Positions 1-7,798 of a DNA stretch of 64,000 nucleotides are shown piece by piece; the first letter of the stretch is position 1, and each line of letters opens with the position of its first letter. The translations under genes were made by a program, and so were the position numbers. The notes beneath the pieces are model-generated. The model was not told where the DNA came from, searched no databases, and worked only from the letters and a program-made list of their open reading frames with translations. Origin of the DNA: Noviherbaspirillum sp. L7-7A (GTDB taxonomy: Bacteria > Pseudomonadota > Gammaproteobacteria > Burkholderiales > Burkholderiaceae_D); NCBI RefSeq assembly GCF_019052805.1, contig NZ_JAHQRJ010000001.1:930001-994000 (forward strand), read 5' to 3'.

Positions 1-1117
1 CGTCTGCTCGGCCGAGGCCGTCAGCCACGATGGCAACCTGATCAAGGTCAACCCGAACCTGTGCGTGGGTTGCGGCGCCTGCACCACGGTATGCCCGTCC
101 GGCGCGCTGACTTATGCCTATCCGCGCGCGCCCGATACCGCACGCCGCTTCAAGACATTGCTGTCGACCTATTTCAGCGCGGGCGGCAAGGCGCCGGCGC
201 TGCTGCTGCACGGCCATGAGCGCGGCGCGGAACTGCTGGGCCAGCTGGGACGCATGGCACGCGCCGGCGGGCGCCTGCGCGGCGTGCCGGCGCGGGTGAT
301 CCCGGTCGGCATGCATCATGCCGCCGCCACCGGCCTGGACCTGTGGCTGTCGGCCATCGCCTATGGCGCAACCAATATCACGGTGCTGATCACCAGCCAG
401 GAAGCGCCGCAGTATGTCGATGCGCTGCAGGCGCAGATGGCGGTGGCGCAAACCATCGTCAATGGCCTGGGTTACGAGGGCGTGCACTTCTCGCTGCTGC
501 GCGCCGACACGGCAACCGGGCTCGATGCCGGCCTGGCGGCGCTGATGCCGGCCCAGGCGCCGGATCGGCGCGCCGGCTTCAATGCGGCCGCCGAAAAGCG
601 CGGCACCCTGGACCTGGCGCTGGACCACCTGCTCAAGAACGGGCCGCGAAAGCCGGAACAGATTGCGCTGCCGGCGGGCGCGCTGTATGGCCAGGTCATG
701 GTCAACAAGAGTGCCTGCACCCTGTGCATGTCCTGCGTCGGCGCCTGTCCCGAATCGGCGCTGATGGACAACGCCAATGCGCCGCAACTGCGTTTCGTGG
801 AAAAGAATTGCGTGCAATGCGGCCTGTGCGAGAAGACGTGCCCGGAGAATGCGATCAGCCTGGCGCCGCGCCTGCTGCTGACCGAGGCGGCGCGCCAGCC
901 GGTGGTGCTGAACGAGGCGCAGCCCTTCCACTGCATCCGCTGCAATGCGCCGTTCGGCACGCTGCAGATGATAGAAAACATGGTGTCCAAGCTGTCGCTG
1001 CATGGCGCATTCGCCGGCAACATCAACCGCATCAAGATGTGCGGCGACTGCCGCGTGGTGGACATGATGGAAAACAAGAGCGAAGCAACCATTACCAGCG
1101 TGACGCGGCCGCATTGA
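1..1117 (+). CDS. 4Fe-4S ferredoxin-type protein, 3' portion (formate dehydrogenase locus)
   Basis: The gene enters the window from the left; the open frame runs from base 2, so the N-terminus is missing. The visible 371 codons show three CxxCxxCxxxCP [4Fe-4S] motifs: one near bases 62-97 (CVGCGACTTVCP), one near 716-754 (CTLCMSCVGACP) and one near 809-844 (CVQCGLCEKTCP). A lone Cys at the very start is probably the last ligand of a fourth. Between the first and second motif lies about 200 residues without cysteine. After the third, two further pairs (HCIRC and MCGDC, near 931-1057) could bind zinc or iron. No signal peptide can be judged. It is followed after 22 bases by the TorD-type gene. 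I infer a cytoplasmic electron carrier or assembly protein for the formate dehydrogenase downstream; its exact partner is unknown. Confidence 0.85.
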   Translation, partial: VCSAEAVSHDGNLIKVNPNLCVGCGACTTVCPSGALTYAYPRAPDTARRFKTLLSTYFSAGGKAPALLLHGHERGAELLGQLGRMARAGGRLRGVPARVIPVGMHHAAATGLDLWLSAIAYGATNITVLITSQEAPQYVDALQAQMAVAQTIVNGLGYEGVHFSLLRADTATGLDAGLAALMPAQAPDRRAGFNAAAEKRGTLDLALDHLLKNGPRKPEQIALPAGALYGQVMVNKSACTLCMSCVGACPESALMDNANAPQLRFVEKNCVQCGLCEKTCPENAISLAPRLLLTEAARQPVVLNEAQPFHCIRCNAPFGTLQMIENMVSKLSLHGAFAGNINRIKMCGDCRVVDMMENKSEATITSVTRPH

Positions 1118-1139
1118 GCGCCGCCGTTCAGGAAAGACG

Positions 1140-1760
1140 ATGTCCATGAGCAGTTCCCAGCCGATCAAATTCGAATCGCCCGACCGTGGCGAGGAAACCG
1201 CCCGCGCCGACCTGTACGGCCTGCTGGCCACCCTGTACGCGGCGCCGCCTTCGCAGGACCTGATCGACACGATCGCATCGGCGCGCAGCGAAGGCGAGGG
1301 CGTGCTGGAGCAGGCCTGGGCTGGGCTGGTGGCTGCCTGCCGCGAGGCCGACCCCGAAGCCGTGCGGGATGAATATGAATCGCTCTTCATCGGCGTGGGC
1401 AAGCCGGAAGTGATGCTTTACGGTTCCTACTACCTGTCGGGCTTCCTGATGGAAAAGCCGCTGGCAGCCCTGCGCACCGACCTGGCCCAGCTGGGCCTGG
1501 AACGCGATGCCTCGGTCACGGAGAGCGAGGACCATATCGCCATGCTCTGCGAAGTGATGCGCTATTTGATTGCGTCCGATGAAATTGCACCTGTGGGTAT
1601 CGCGGAGCAGAAGCGCTTCTTCGCCACCCACATGCAGCCGTGGGTGGTAGCCATGTGCGACGCCGTCGCCGCGCACCCGGAATCCCGGTTTTACCGCGTG
1701 GTGACGGCACTTGCGCGGACCTTCTTCGAAGTCGAGATGCAGGCTTTTGACATGAGCTAG
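1140..1760 (+). CDS. TorD/DmsD-family molecular chaperone
   Basis: A 206-residue, all-helical cytoplasmic protein of the TorD/NarJ type, which binds Tat signal peptides and guards insertion of the molybdopterin cofactor into exported oxidoreductases. The family-like core is the segment DEYESLFIGVGKPEVMLYG (about residues 79-97), followed by helices and a short C-terminal tail; length is typical of the family. A GGAAAG stretch precedes the ATG at 1140; a second ATG at 1146 is also possible. Lying between the ferredoxin gene and the Tat-signal formate dehydrogenase genes, it is most likely the dedicated chaperone for the catalytic subunit encoded at 2233. The family is well supported; the client is inferred from position. 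Confidence 0.88.
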   Translation: MSMSSSQPIKFESPDRGEETARADLYGLLATLYAAPPSQDLIDTIASARSEGEGVLEQAWAGLVAACREADPEAVRDEYESLFIGVGKPEVMLYGSYYLSGFLMEKPLAALRTDLAQLGLERDASVTESEDHIAMLCEVMRYLIASDEIAPVGIAEQKRFFATHMQPWVVAMCDAVAAHPESRFYRVVTALARTFFEVEMQAFDMS

Positions 1761-1870
1761 CGTTGGTCCGAGATTGCGACGCCTTATTTTTGCGGCAGCG
1801 CAACACAGGAAATGCTTTGCTTGTCTGTACGTATTTTCCACAATCGCATGCACTTAATTGCATTTCCCAG

Positions 1871-1908
1871 TTGCATTTGTTGAGTTTCGACCTACAATGC
1901 GATAGGTC
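1871..1908 (+). promoter_or_regulatory. Putative promoter with palindromic operator for the formate dehydrogenase operon
   Basis: A sigma-70-like pair is visible: TTGCAT at 1871-1876, a 16-base spacer, and TACAAT at 1893-1898. The -10 box is overlapped by an inverted repeat, GACCTA at 1889-1894 and TAGGTC at 1903-1908 with an 8-base gap, a geometry that would suit a repressor dimer. A second copy of TTGCAT lies at 1858-1863. The 262-base gap 1761-2022 is notably AT-richer than the flanking genes. Transcription would run into the Tat peptide gene at 2023. The boxes are seen directly; their function is inferred. Confidence 0.45.
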
Positions 1909-2022
1909 AAGTTTTGTATAAATAAAACGGTCATTTCATCGTCTCGCGTGGCGCCAGAAGAAAAACAGAAGAGCAGAAGAGCAGAAAAGTACAAGGCCAC
2001 GTACAACCACCAGGAAAACATC

Positions 2023-2217
2023 ATGTCCGAACAGAAGAAAATCGCGCGCAGAAGTTTTTTTGCGGGCCTGGGCCTGGTCGCGGCCGCAGGCGTTGCAGCC
2101 AAGCTGGCGCCTGCCAGCGTTGCTCAAGCCGTCGCCGATCAGCCTGCCGAGCCTGAAGGCAACAGCTATCGCTTAAGCGAGCACGTCAAGAAGTACTACC
2201 GCACTACCACTATTTAA
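2023..2217 (+). CDS. Small Tat-signal protein of formate dehydrogenase loci
   Basis: This 64-residue protein consists almost wholly of a twin-arginine signal: ARRSFFAGLGLVAAAG near residues 7-22, an Ala-rich hydrophobic stretch, then a short polar tail ending SEHVKKYYRTTTI. Small proteins of this kind are a recognised family, described as formate dehydrogenase region Tat targets, placed just before the catalytic subunit gene; their role is not established. The ATG at 2023 was chosen because the Tat motif begins right after it; an in-frame ATG at 1948 would add 25 unlikely residues before it. The stop lies 15 bases before the catalytic subunit start, so the two are surely co-transcribed. Confidence 0.85.
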   Translation: MSEQKKIARRSFFAGLGLVAAAGVAAKLAPASVAQAVADQPAEPEGNSYRLSEHVKKYYRTTTI

Positions 2218-2232
2218 TTTCGAGGTGACCCC

Positions 2233-5199
2233 ATGCTGTTGACTCGCAAAGGCCAGTCGGGCCAGCGTACGAACACGCGTTTTTCATCCAGCCTGGCTGA
2301 TACCCTGTCGCGCGCATTGCCGACCATGGACAGGCGCATGTTCCTGAAGCGCTCCGGCATCGGCGTAGGCGCCGGTATCGCAGCCGCGCAGCTCGGCCTG
2401 ATCCGCAAGTCCAATGCGGCCGACGGCGCCAAGACTGGCGCGCCGGGCGCAAAGATCGAGGTGCGACGCACCGTCTGCACCCACTGCTCGGTGGGCTGCG
2501 CGGTCGACGCGGTGGTGGAAAACGGCGTGTGGGTGCGCCAGGAGCCGGTGTTCGATTCGCCGATCAACCTCGGCGCGCACTGCGCCAAGGGCGCCGCGCT
2601 GCGCGAGCACGGCCACGGCGAGTATCGCCTGAAGTACCCGATGAAGCTGGTCAACGGCAAGTACCAGCGCATCAGCTGGGACGTGGCGTATAACGAGATC
2701 GCCGCCAAGCTGCTGGACATGAAGAAGACCAGCGGCCCGGATTCGGTGTTCTGGGTCGGCTCGTCCAAGCACAACAACGAGCAGGCACAGCTGCTGCGCA
2801 AGTTCGTCTCCTTCTTTGGCTCCAACAACTGCGACCACCAGGCCCGCATCTGCCACTCCACCACGGTGGCCGGCGTTGCCAACACCTGGGGCTATGGCGC
2901 CATGACCAACAGCTACAACGATATGCAGAACGCCAAGGCGGCGATGTATATCGGTTCCAACGCTGCCGAGGCGCATCCGGTGTCGATGCTGCACATGCTG
3001 CATGCGAAGGAAACCGGCTGCAAGATGATCGTGGTCGATCCGCGCTACACCCGCACCGCGGCCAAGGCGGACCAGTACGTGCGCATCCGTTCCGGCTCGG
3101 ACATTCCCTACCTGTACGGCATGCTGTACCACATCTTCAAGAACGGCTGGGAAGACAAGAAGTACATCCACGACCGCGTCTACGGCATGGAAGCGGTCAA
3201 GGAAGAAGTGATGAAGTGGACGCCGGACCGCGTCGAGGAAGCCTGCGGCGTGCCGGAAGCCGAAGTGTTCAAGGCCGCGCAGACGATGGCGCTGAACAAG
3301 CCCTCGACCGTGGTCTGGTGCATGGGCCAGACCCAGCACACCATCGGCAATGCCATGGTGCGCGCTTCCTGCATCCTGCAGCTGGCGCTGGGCAATGTCG
3401 GCGTGTCGGGCGGCGGCACCAACATCTTCCGCGGCCACGACAACGTGCAGGGCGCAACCGACGTCGGCCCCAACCCGGATTCGCTGCCCGGCTACTACGG
3501 CCTGGCCACCGGCGCATGGAAGCACTGGTGCGCTGTCTGGGGCGTGGATTATGAATGGGTGAAGAAGCAGTTCGCCTCGCAGGCCATGATGGAAAAGTCC
3601 GGCACCACGGTGTCGCGCTGGGTGGATGCGGTGCTGGAAAAGAACGAGCTGATCGACCAGGACAGCAATGTCAAGGCGATGGTGTTCTGGGGCCATGCGC
3701 CGAACTCGCAGACCCGCGGCCTGGAAATGAAGAAGGCCTTCGACAAGCTGGACCTGCTGGTGGTGATCGACCCGTATCCGTCGGCCACCGCGGCGATGGC
3801 GGCGATGAAGGTCGATGGCCAGGAATTGAACCCCAACCGCGCCGTCTACCTGCTGCCGGCCGCCACCCAGTTCGAGACTTCCGGCTCGGCCACCGCGTCG
3901 AACCGCTCGGTGCAATGGCGCGAGAAGGTCATCGAGCCGCTGTTCGAGTCCCGCACCGACCACATGATCATGTACCAGCTGGCGGAAAAGCTGGGCTTCG
4001 CCAAGGAGCTGGTGGCGAAGATCAAGCTGGTGCCGGGCAAGGGCGGCATGATGGAGCCGGAACCCGAGTCGATGCTGGAAGAGATCAACCGCGGCACCTG
4101 GACCATCGGCTACACCGGCCAGTCGCCGACGCGCCTGAAGGCGCACATGCGCAACATGCATCTGTTCGACGTGAAGACCCTGCGCGCCAAGGGCGGCAAG
4201 GACGCGGCGACCGGCTATGACATCACCGGCGACTATTTCGGCCTGCCATGGCCATGCTTCGGCACGCCGGAAATGAAGCATCCGGGCTCGCCCAACCTGT
4301 ACGACACCACCAAGCACGTGATGGACGGCGGCGGCAACTTCCGCGCCAATTTCGGCGTCGAGCGCGATGGCGTGAGCCTGCTGGCCGAAGACGGCTCGCA
4401 TTCGGTCGGCTCCGACATCACCACCGGTTACCCCGAATTCGACCACATCCTGCTGAAGAAGCTGGGCTGGTGGGACGACCTGACCGAGGCGGAGAAGAAG
4501 GCCGCAGAAGGCAAGAACTGGAAGACCGACCTGTCCGGCGGCATCCAGCGCGTGACGATGAAGGTGCATGGCGTGCATCCGTTCGGCAATGCCAAGGCGC
4601 GCGCCGTGGTCTGGAACTTCCCCGACCCCGTGCCCAAGCACCGCGAGCCGCTGTACGGCACCCGGCCCGACCTGGTGGCGAAGTATCCGACCCATGACGA
4701 CAAGAAGGCGTTCTGGCGCATGCCGACGCTCTACAAGTCGGTGCAGGACAAGAACGTGGAGCAGAAGCTGTACGAGAAATTCCCCATCATCCTGACCTCC
4801 GGCCGTCTGGTCGAGTACGAGGGCGGCGGCGAGGAAACCCGTTCGAACCCATGGCTGGCCGAGCTGCAGCAGGAAAACTTCGTGGAGATCAACCCGAAGG
4901 CAGCGGCCGACCGCGGCATCCGCGATGGCGAGTACGTGATCGTGGCCACGCCGACCGGCGCGCGCATCAAGGTCAAGGCGCTGGTGACGCCGCGGGTTGG
5001 TCCGGACACCGCGTTCATTCCCTTCCATTTCTCCGGCTGGTGGCAGGGCCGCGACATGAAGGAGTACTACCCGGACGGCGCGGCGCCGATCGTGCGCGGC
5101 GAGGCGGTCAATACCGCCACCACCTACGGTTATGACGTTGTGACGATGATGCAGGAAACCAAAACCACCATCTGCAACATCGAAAAGATCGTGGCCTGA
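2233..5199 (+). CDS. fdhA: Formate dehydrogenase catalytic (alpha) subunit, molybdopterin-dependent
   Basis: 988 residues; oxidises formate to CO2 at a bis-molybdopterin guanine dinucleotide Mo or W centre. A Tat signal (DRRMFLKRSGIGVGAG, about residues 33-48) sends it to the periplasm, after an unusually long polar leader of about 32 residues. Four cysteines (82, 85, 89, 117) match the [4Fe-4S] ligands at the N-terminus. The catalytic position is Cys207 in the motif ARICHST, so this is a cysteine enzyme and needs no UGA recoding. The C-terminal molybdopterin dinucleotide-binding domain starts near residue 850 (FPIILTSGRLVEYEGGGEE). GAGGTGA at 2222-2228 supports the ATG at 2233. With the beta and gamma genes it forms a membrane-bound, quinone-reducing complex of the FDH-N/FDH-O/FDH3 kind. 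Confidence 0.95.
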   Translation: MLLTRKGQSGQRTNTRFSSSLADTLSRALPTMDRRMFLKRSGIGVGAGIAAAQLGLIRKSNAADGAKTGAPGAKIEVRRTVCTHCSVGCAVDAVVENGVWVRQEPVFDSPINLGAHCAKGAALREHGHGEYRLKYPMKLVNGKYQRISWDVAYNEIAAKLLDMKKTSGPDSVFWVGSSKHNNEQAQLLRKFVSFFGSNNCDHQARICHSTTVAGVANTWGYGAMTNSYNDMQNAKAAMYIGSNAAEAHPVSMLHMLHAKETGCKMIVVDPRYTRTAAKADQYVRIRSGSDIPYLYGMLYHIFKNGWEDKKYIHDRVYGMEAVKEEVMKWTPDRVEEACGVPEAEVFKAAQTMALNKPSTVVWCMGQTQHTIGNAMVRASCILQLALGNVGVSGGGTNIFRGHDNVQGATDVGPNPDSLPGYYGLATGAWKHWCAVWGVDYEWVKKQFASQAMMEKSGTTVSRWVDAVLEKNELIDQDSNVKAMVFWGHAPNSQTRGLEMKKAFDKLDLLVVIDPYPSATAAMAAMKVDGQELNPNRAVYLLPAATQFETSGSATASNRSVQWREKVIEPLFESRTDHMIMYQLAEKLGFAKELVAKIKLVPGKGGMMEPEPESMLEEINRGTWTIGYTGQSPTRLKAHMRNMHLFDVKTLRAKGGKDAATGYDITGDYFGLPWPCFGTPEMKHPGSPNLYDTTKHVMDGGGNFRANFGVERDGVSLLAEDGSHSVGSDITTGYPEFDHILLKKLGWWDDLTEAEKKAAEGKNWKTDLSGGIQRVTMKVHGVHPFGNAKARAVVWNFPDPVPKHREPLYGTRPDLVAKYPTHDDKKAFWRMPTLYKSVQDKNVEQKLYEKFPIILTSGRLVEYEGGGEETRSNPWLAELQQENFVEINPKAAADRGIRDGEYVIVATPTGARIKVKALVTPRVGPDTAFIPFHFSGWWQGRDMKEYYPDGAAPIVRGEAVNTATTYGYDVVTMMQETKTTICNIEKIVA

Positions 5200-5236
5200 T
5201 GCGGCGTAGCCAACAGCGAATAAAGAGGAATAGCAA

Positions 5237-5902
5237 ATGGCAAGAATGAAATTCATCTGCGACGCGGAGCGCTGCATCGAATGCAACAGCTGCGTAACCG
5301 CCTGCAAGAACGAGCATGAGGTGCCCTGGGGCGTGAACCGGCGCCGCGTGGTCACCATCAACGACGGCGTGATCGGCCAGGAGAAATCGATCTCGGTCGC
5401 CTGCATGCACTGCTCCGACGCGCCCTGCATGGCGGTGTGCCCGGTCGACTGCTTCTACCGCACCGACGAAGGCGTGGTGCTGCATGACAAGGACATCTGC
5501 ATCGGCTGCGGCTACTGCTCCTATGCCTGCCCGTTCGGCGCGCCGCAGTTCCCGTCCAACGGCACATTCGGCCTGCGCGGCAAGATGGACAAGTGCACCT
5601 TCTGCGCCGGCGGACCGGAAGCCGACGGCTCGCATGCCGAGTTCGAGAAATACGGCCGCAACCGCCTGGCCGAAGGCAAGCTGCCGGCCTGCGCGGAAAT
5701 GTGCTCGACCAAGGCGCTCCTGGGCGGCGACGGCGATGTGGTGGCGGACATCTTCCGCAATCGCGTGCTGCGCCGTGGCAAGGGCAGCGAGGTCTGGGGC
5801 TGGGGTACGGCCTACGGCCGCGCGCCCAACAGCAACGCCGTGGCGCCAGCACCGGCACCGGCGCCGGCCGCCACCAAGACGTCGGCAGGGGTGAAGTCAT
5901 GA
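5237..5902 (+). CDS. fdhB: Formate dehydrogenase iron-sulfur (beta) subunit
   Basis: 221 residues with the usual four [4Fe-4S] cluster set: CIECNSCVTACK (residues about 13-24), CMHCSDAPCMAVCP (about 56-69), CIGCGYCSYACP (about 85-96), and a last set split between CTFC and CAEMC. It carries electrons from the catalytic subunit to the cytochrome b subunit. Unlike E. coli FdnH no C-terminal membrane helix is visible; the protein ends in a short Ala/Pro tail. There is no signal peptide, so export would be by hitch-hiking with the Tat-borne alpha subunit. AGAGGA precedes the ATG. Its stop overlaps the start of the small lipoprotein gene (ATGATGA), which suggests translational coupling. Confidence 0.93.
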   Translation: MARMKFICDAERCIECNSCVTACKNEHEVPWGVNRRRVVTINDGVIGQEKSISVACMHCSDAPCMAVCPVDCFYRTDEGVVLHDKDICIGCGYCSYACPFGAPQFPSNGTFGLRGKMDKCTFCAGGPEADGSHAEFEKYGRNRLAEGKLPACAEMCSTKALLGGDGDVVADIFRNRVLRRGKGSEVWGWGTAYGRAPNSNAVAPAPAPAPAATKTSAGVKS

Positions 5903-6123
5903 TGCGCGCTGCGGTGATGATGGCGGCGCTGCTGGCGCTGTCGGCCTGCGGCGAGCGTGACCAGACCCTGGCGGCCAGCCGCAACAAGTCGCCCGACCAG
6001 CCGTGGCAGGGCGCCAAGAACGCCTATGTTGCGAAGAACTGGACCCCGGGCGACAAGGCCGTCTGGGAAACCCAGCTGCGCAACCGCGCGCAGACCCAGA
6101 ACGAGTACAACAAGACCAACTGA
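5899..6123 (+). CDS. Small lipoprotein in the formate dehydrogenase operon
   Basis: A 74-residue protein starting MMRAAVMMAALLALSACG: a short hydrophobic signal followed by a lipobox (LSAC), so Cys17 would be lipidated and the rest would face the periplasm. The mature part is polar, with several Trp and Asn residues (DQPWQGAKNAY, NWTPGDKAVWETQL, RNRAQTQNEYNKT). The ATG at 5899 overlaps the stop of the beta gene and the stop lies 22 bases before the gamma subunit start. I do not recognise a named family. Position suggests an accessory subunit or assembly factor for the periplasmic complex. Confidence 0.8.
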   Translation: MMRAAVMMAALLALSACGERDQTLAASRNKSPDQPWQGAKNAYVAKNWTPGDKAVWETQLRNRAQTQNEYNKTN

Positions 6124-6145
6124 TGCCCTCTGTATCGGAGCAGCC

Positions 6146-7324
6146 ATGAAAAAATGCTTAGCCAGCCTGGCGCTGGGTCTGTCGTTGCTGGCAACGACGG
6201 CCATCGCGCCGGCGCAGGACAAGACACCGGTGCCGCCGGGCGGCATCGTCGTCAGCACGCCGCCGCAGTCGCCACCCGGCATCACTTCCGCGCCCAGCCC
6301 TGGCTTTCCGGGCGTGGAGTCGGCCGACATCCTGAAGCAGAACCAGGCCGAACGCACCCAGGTGCAGCCCGGCAATGCCGCGCCGACCTGGCGCGTGGTC
6401 AAGGAAGGCACGACCAATTATTCCAGCCTGCCGGCGCTGGACTCGGGCGTGCTGATCCAGCCCAAGGCCCAGTTCCCCGGCCAGATGCGGGCTACTACCG
6501 CAGGCGAGGCCTGGCGCCAGTACCGCAACGGCCCATTGACCAAATTCGGCGGCTGGCTGCTGCTCGGGGCACTGATCCTGCTAGCCGCTGTCTATTTCAT
6601 CGGGGGCAAGATCCGGATGAAGGCGCCGCTGACGGGCCGTCTGATCGAACGCTTCACCTCGTTCGAGCGCATCGTGCACTGGACGGTGGCGATCAGTTTT
6701 GTCACGCTGGCGGCGACCGGGGTGATGATCCTGTTCGGCAAGTATGTGCTGCTGCCGATCTTTGGCCATACGCTGTTCGGCTGGATCACCTATGCCGGCA
6801 AGAACGTGCATAACTTCGTCGGCCCGCTGTTTGCCGGCTCGCTGGTGGTGATGTTCATCACCTATGTGAAGGACAACATACCGGGCCTGACCGACCTGCG
6901 CTGGCTGGCGCGGCTCGGCGGCGTGATCGGCAAGGGCCATCCGCCCGCCGGCCGCTTCAACGGTGGCGAGAAGGTGTGGTTCTGGCTGGGCGTGGTGGTA
7001 CTGGGCCTGATCGTCAGCGCATCGGGCTTCGTGCTTGACATGCTGGTCCCCGGCATCATCTACAGCCGTGGCAACATGCAGATCGCCAATGTGATCCACC
7101 TGACGGCGGCCGTGCTGGTCACCGCGATGTCGGTGGGCCACATCTATCTTGGCACGATAGGCATGGAAGGCGCCTATGCGGCAATGCGCCATGGTTATGT
7201 CGACGACACCTGGGCCAAGGAGCACCATGAGCTCTGGTACGACGACATCGAAAGCGGCAAGGTGCCGCGGGTGCGTACCCAGGAAGGCGCGAACCGCGTC
7301 AGCACGCCGGTCAAGGCGGTTTGA
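6146..7324 (+). CDS. fdhC: Formate dehydrogenase cytochrome b556 (gamma) subunit
   Basis: 392 residues, membrane anchor and quinone-reducing subunit. A cleavable-looking signal peptide (residues 1 to about 24) is followed by a Pro-rich periplasmic stretch to about 130, then hydrophobic helices near 135-153, 177-200, 225-242, 278-300 and 315-338. Candidate haem b ligands are His178 (RIVHWT), His222 (KNVHNFVG), His318 (NVIHLT) and His332 (SVGHIY). The C-terminus is soluble. E. coli FdnI is only about 217 residues, so the N-terminal extension is an added feature, found in longer members of the family. ATG at 6146 with CGGAG upstream was chosen because the signal peptide begins there. Confidence 0.92.
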   Translation: MKKCLASLALGLSLLATTAIAPAQDKTPVPPGGIVVSTPPQSPPGITSAPSPGFPGVESADILKQNQAERTQVQPGNAAPTWRVVKEGTTNYSSLPALDSGVLIQPKAQFPGQMRATTAGEAWRQYRNGPLTKFGGWLLLGALILLAAVYFIGGKIRMKAPLTGRLIERFTSFERIVHWTVAISFVTLAATGVMILFGKYVLLPIFGHTLFGWITYAGKNVHNFVGPLFAGSLVVMFITYVKDNIPGLTDLRWLARLGGVIGKGHPPAGRFNGGEKVWFWLGVVVLGLIVSASGFVLDMLVPGIIYSRGNMQIANVIHLTAAVLVTAMSVGHIYLGTIGMEGAYAAMRHGYVDDTWAKEHHELWYDDIESGKVPRVRTQEGANRVSTPVKAV

Positions 7325-7334
7325 GGAGTGATGG

Positions 7335-7772
7335 ATGAATAAATTACTGATCGCCCTGTTGGGCATGTCCCTGGCCGGCGCGGCGCTTGCCAAGCTGCCG
7401 CCCCTGAGCCCGGAAGCGCAAGCCAAGGCGGATGAGGCCAAGCAAAAGACCGCCTGGTCGGACAAGGTGGCGGCTTACCAGCTGTGCCAGGCGCAGGACC
7501 GCGTGGCCGCGTCCTACCGCAAGGCCAAGGGCGCCCAGCCCAAGGCTGAGACGCCGGCTGCGCCGGCCGCTGCTGCTCCGGCTCCCGCCGCTCCGGCTCC
7601 CGCCGCTTCCGCGACCGCACCGGCAACGGCTGCGGCCGCGCCGGCGATTCCGCCATGCCAGGACCCCGGCCCCTATGTCGCCGCCGCGGCCAGTGCCAAG
7701 GTCGGCGTCGCCGACTCGCTGCCGGTGCCGGCCGCCGGCAAGCCGCCGGCGCCCGCCGAAGTGAAGAAATAG
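7335..7772 (+). CDS. Secreted Ala/Pro-rich two-cysteine protein of the formate dehydrogenase operon
   Basis: 145 residues with a clear signal peptide (MNKLLIALLGMSLAGAALA, residues 1-19). The mature protein has a helical segment with one cysteine (AAYQLCQAQDRVAASYRKAKG, here read around residues 46-66), an Ala/Pro linker of roughly 40 residues, and a second cysteine in IPPCQDPGPY. The two cysteines could form a disulfide bridging the ends of the linker. GAGGAG at 7323-7328 supports the ATG at 7335, 11 bases after the gamma stop. No named domain recognised. Its place between the gamma subunit and fdhD implies a role with the periplasmic face of the complex. Confidence 0.8.
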   Translation: MNKLLIALLGMSLAGAALAKLPPLSPEAQAKADEAKQKTAWSDKVAAYQLCQAQDRVAASYRKAKGAQPKAETPAAPAAAAPAPAAPAPAASATAPATAAAAPAIPPCQDPGPYVAAAASAKVGVADSLPVPAAGKPPAPAEVKK

Positions 7773-7798
7773 GAAGGCAGGCAAGCTTCCGCATCGCC

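Noticed and set aside
1761-2022. Terminator after the TorD-type gene
   Set aside because: Only a five-base stem (TTGCG/CGCAA) with a long loop; not convincing.
2800-2880. Possible selenocysteine (UGA) at the formate dehydrogenase active site
   Set aside because: The active-site codon is TGC (Cys207); no in-frame UGA and no SECIS-like need.
2284-5430. 1048-codon open frame on the - strand over fdhA and the start of fdhB
   Set aside because: It lies fully antisense to well-supported genes, has a His/Arg/Val-rich composition typical of reversed high-GC codons, and shows no domain.
7550-7640. Ala/Pro coding repeat as a possible DNA repeat or CRISPR-like array
   Set aside because: It is a short, in-frame low-complexity protein linker without regular spacers.
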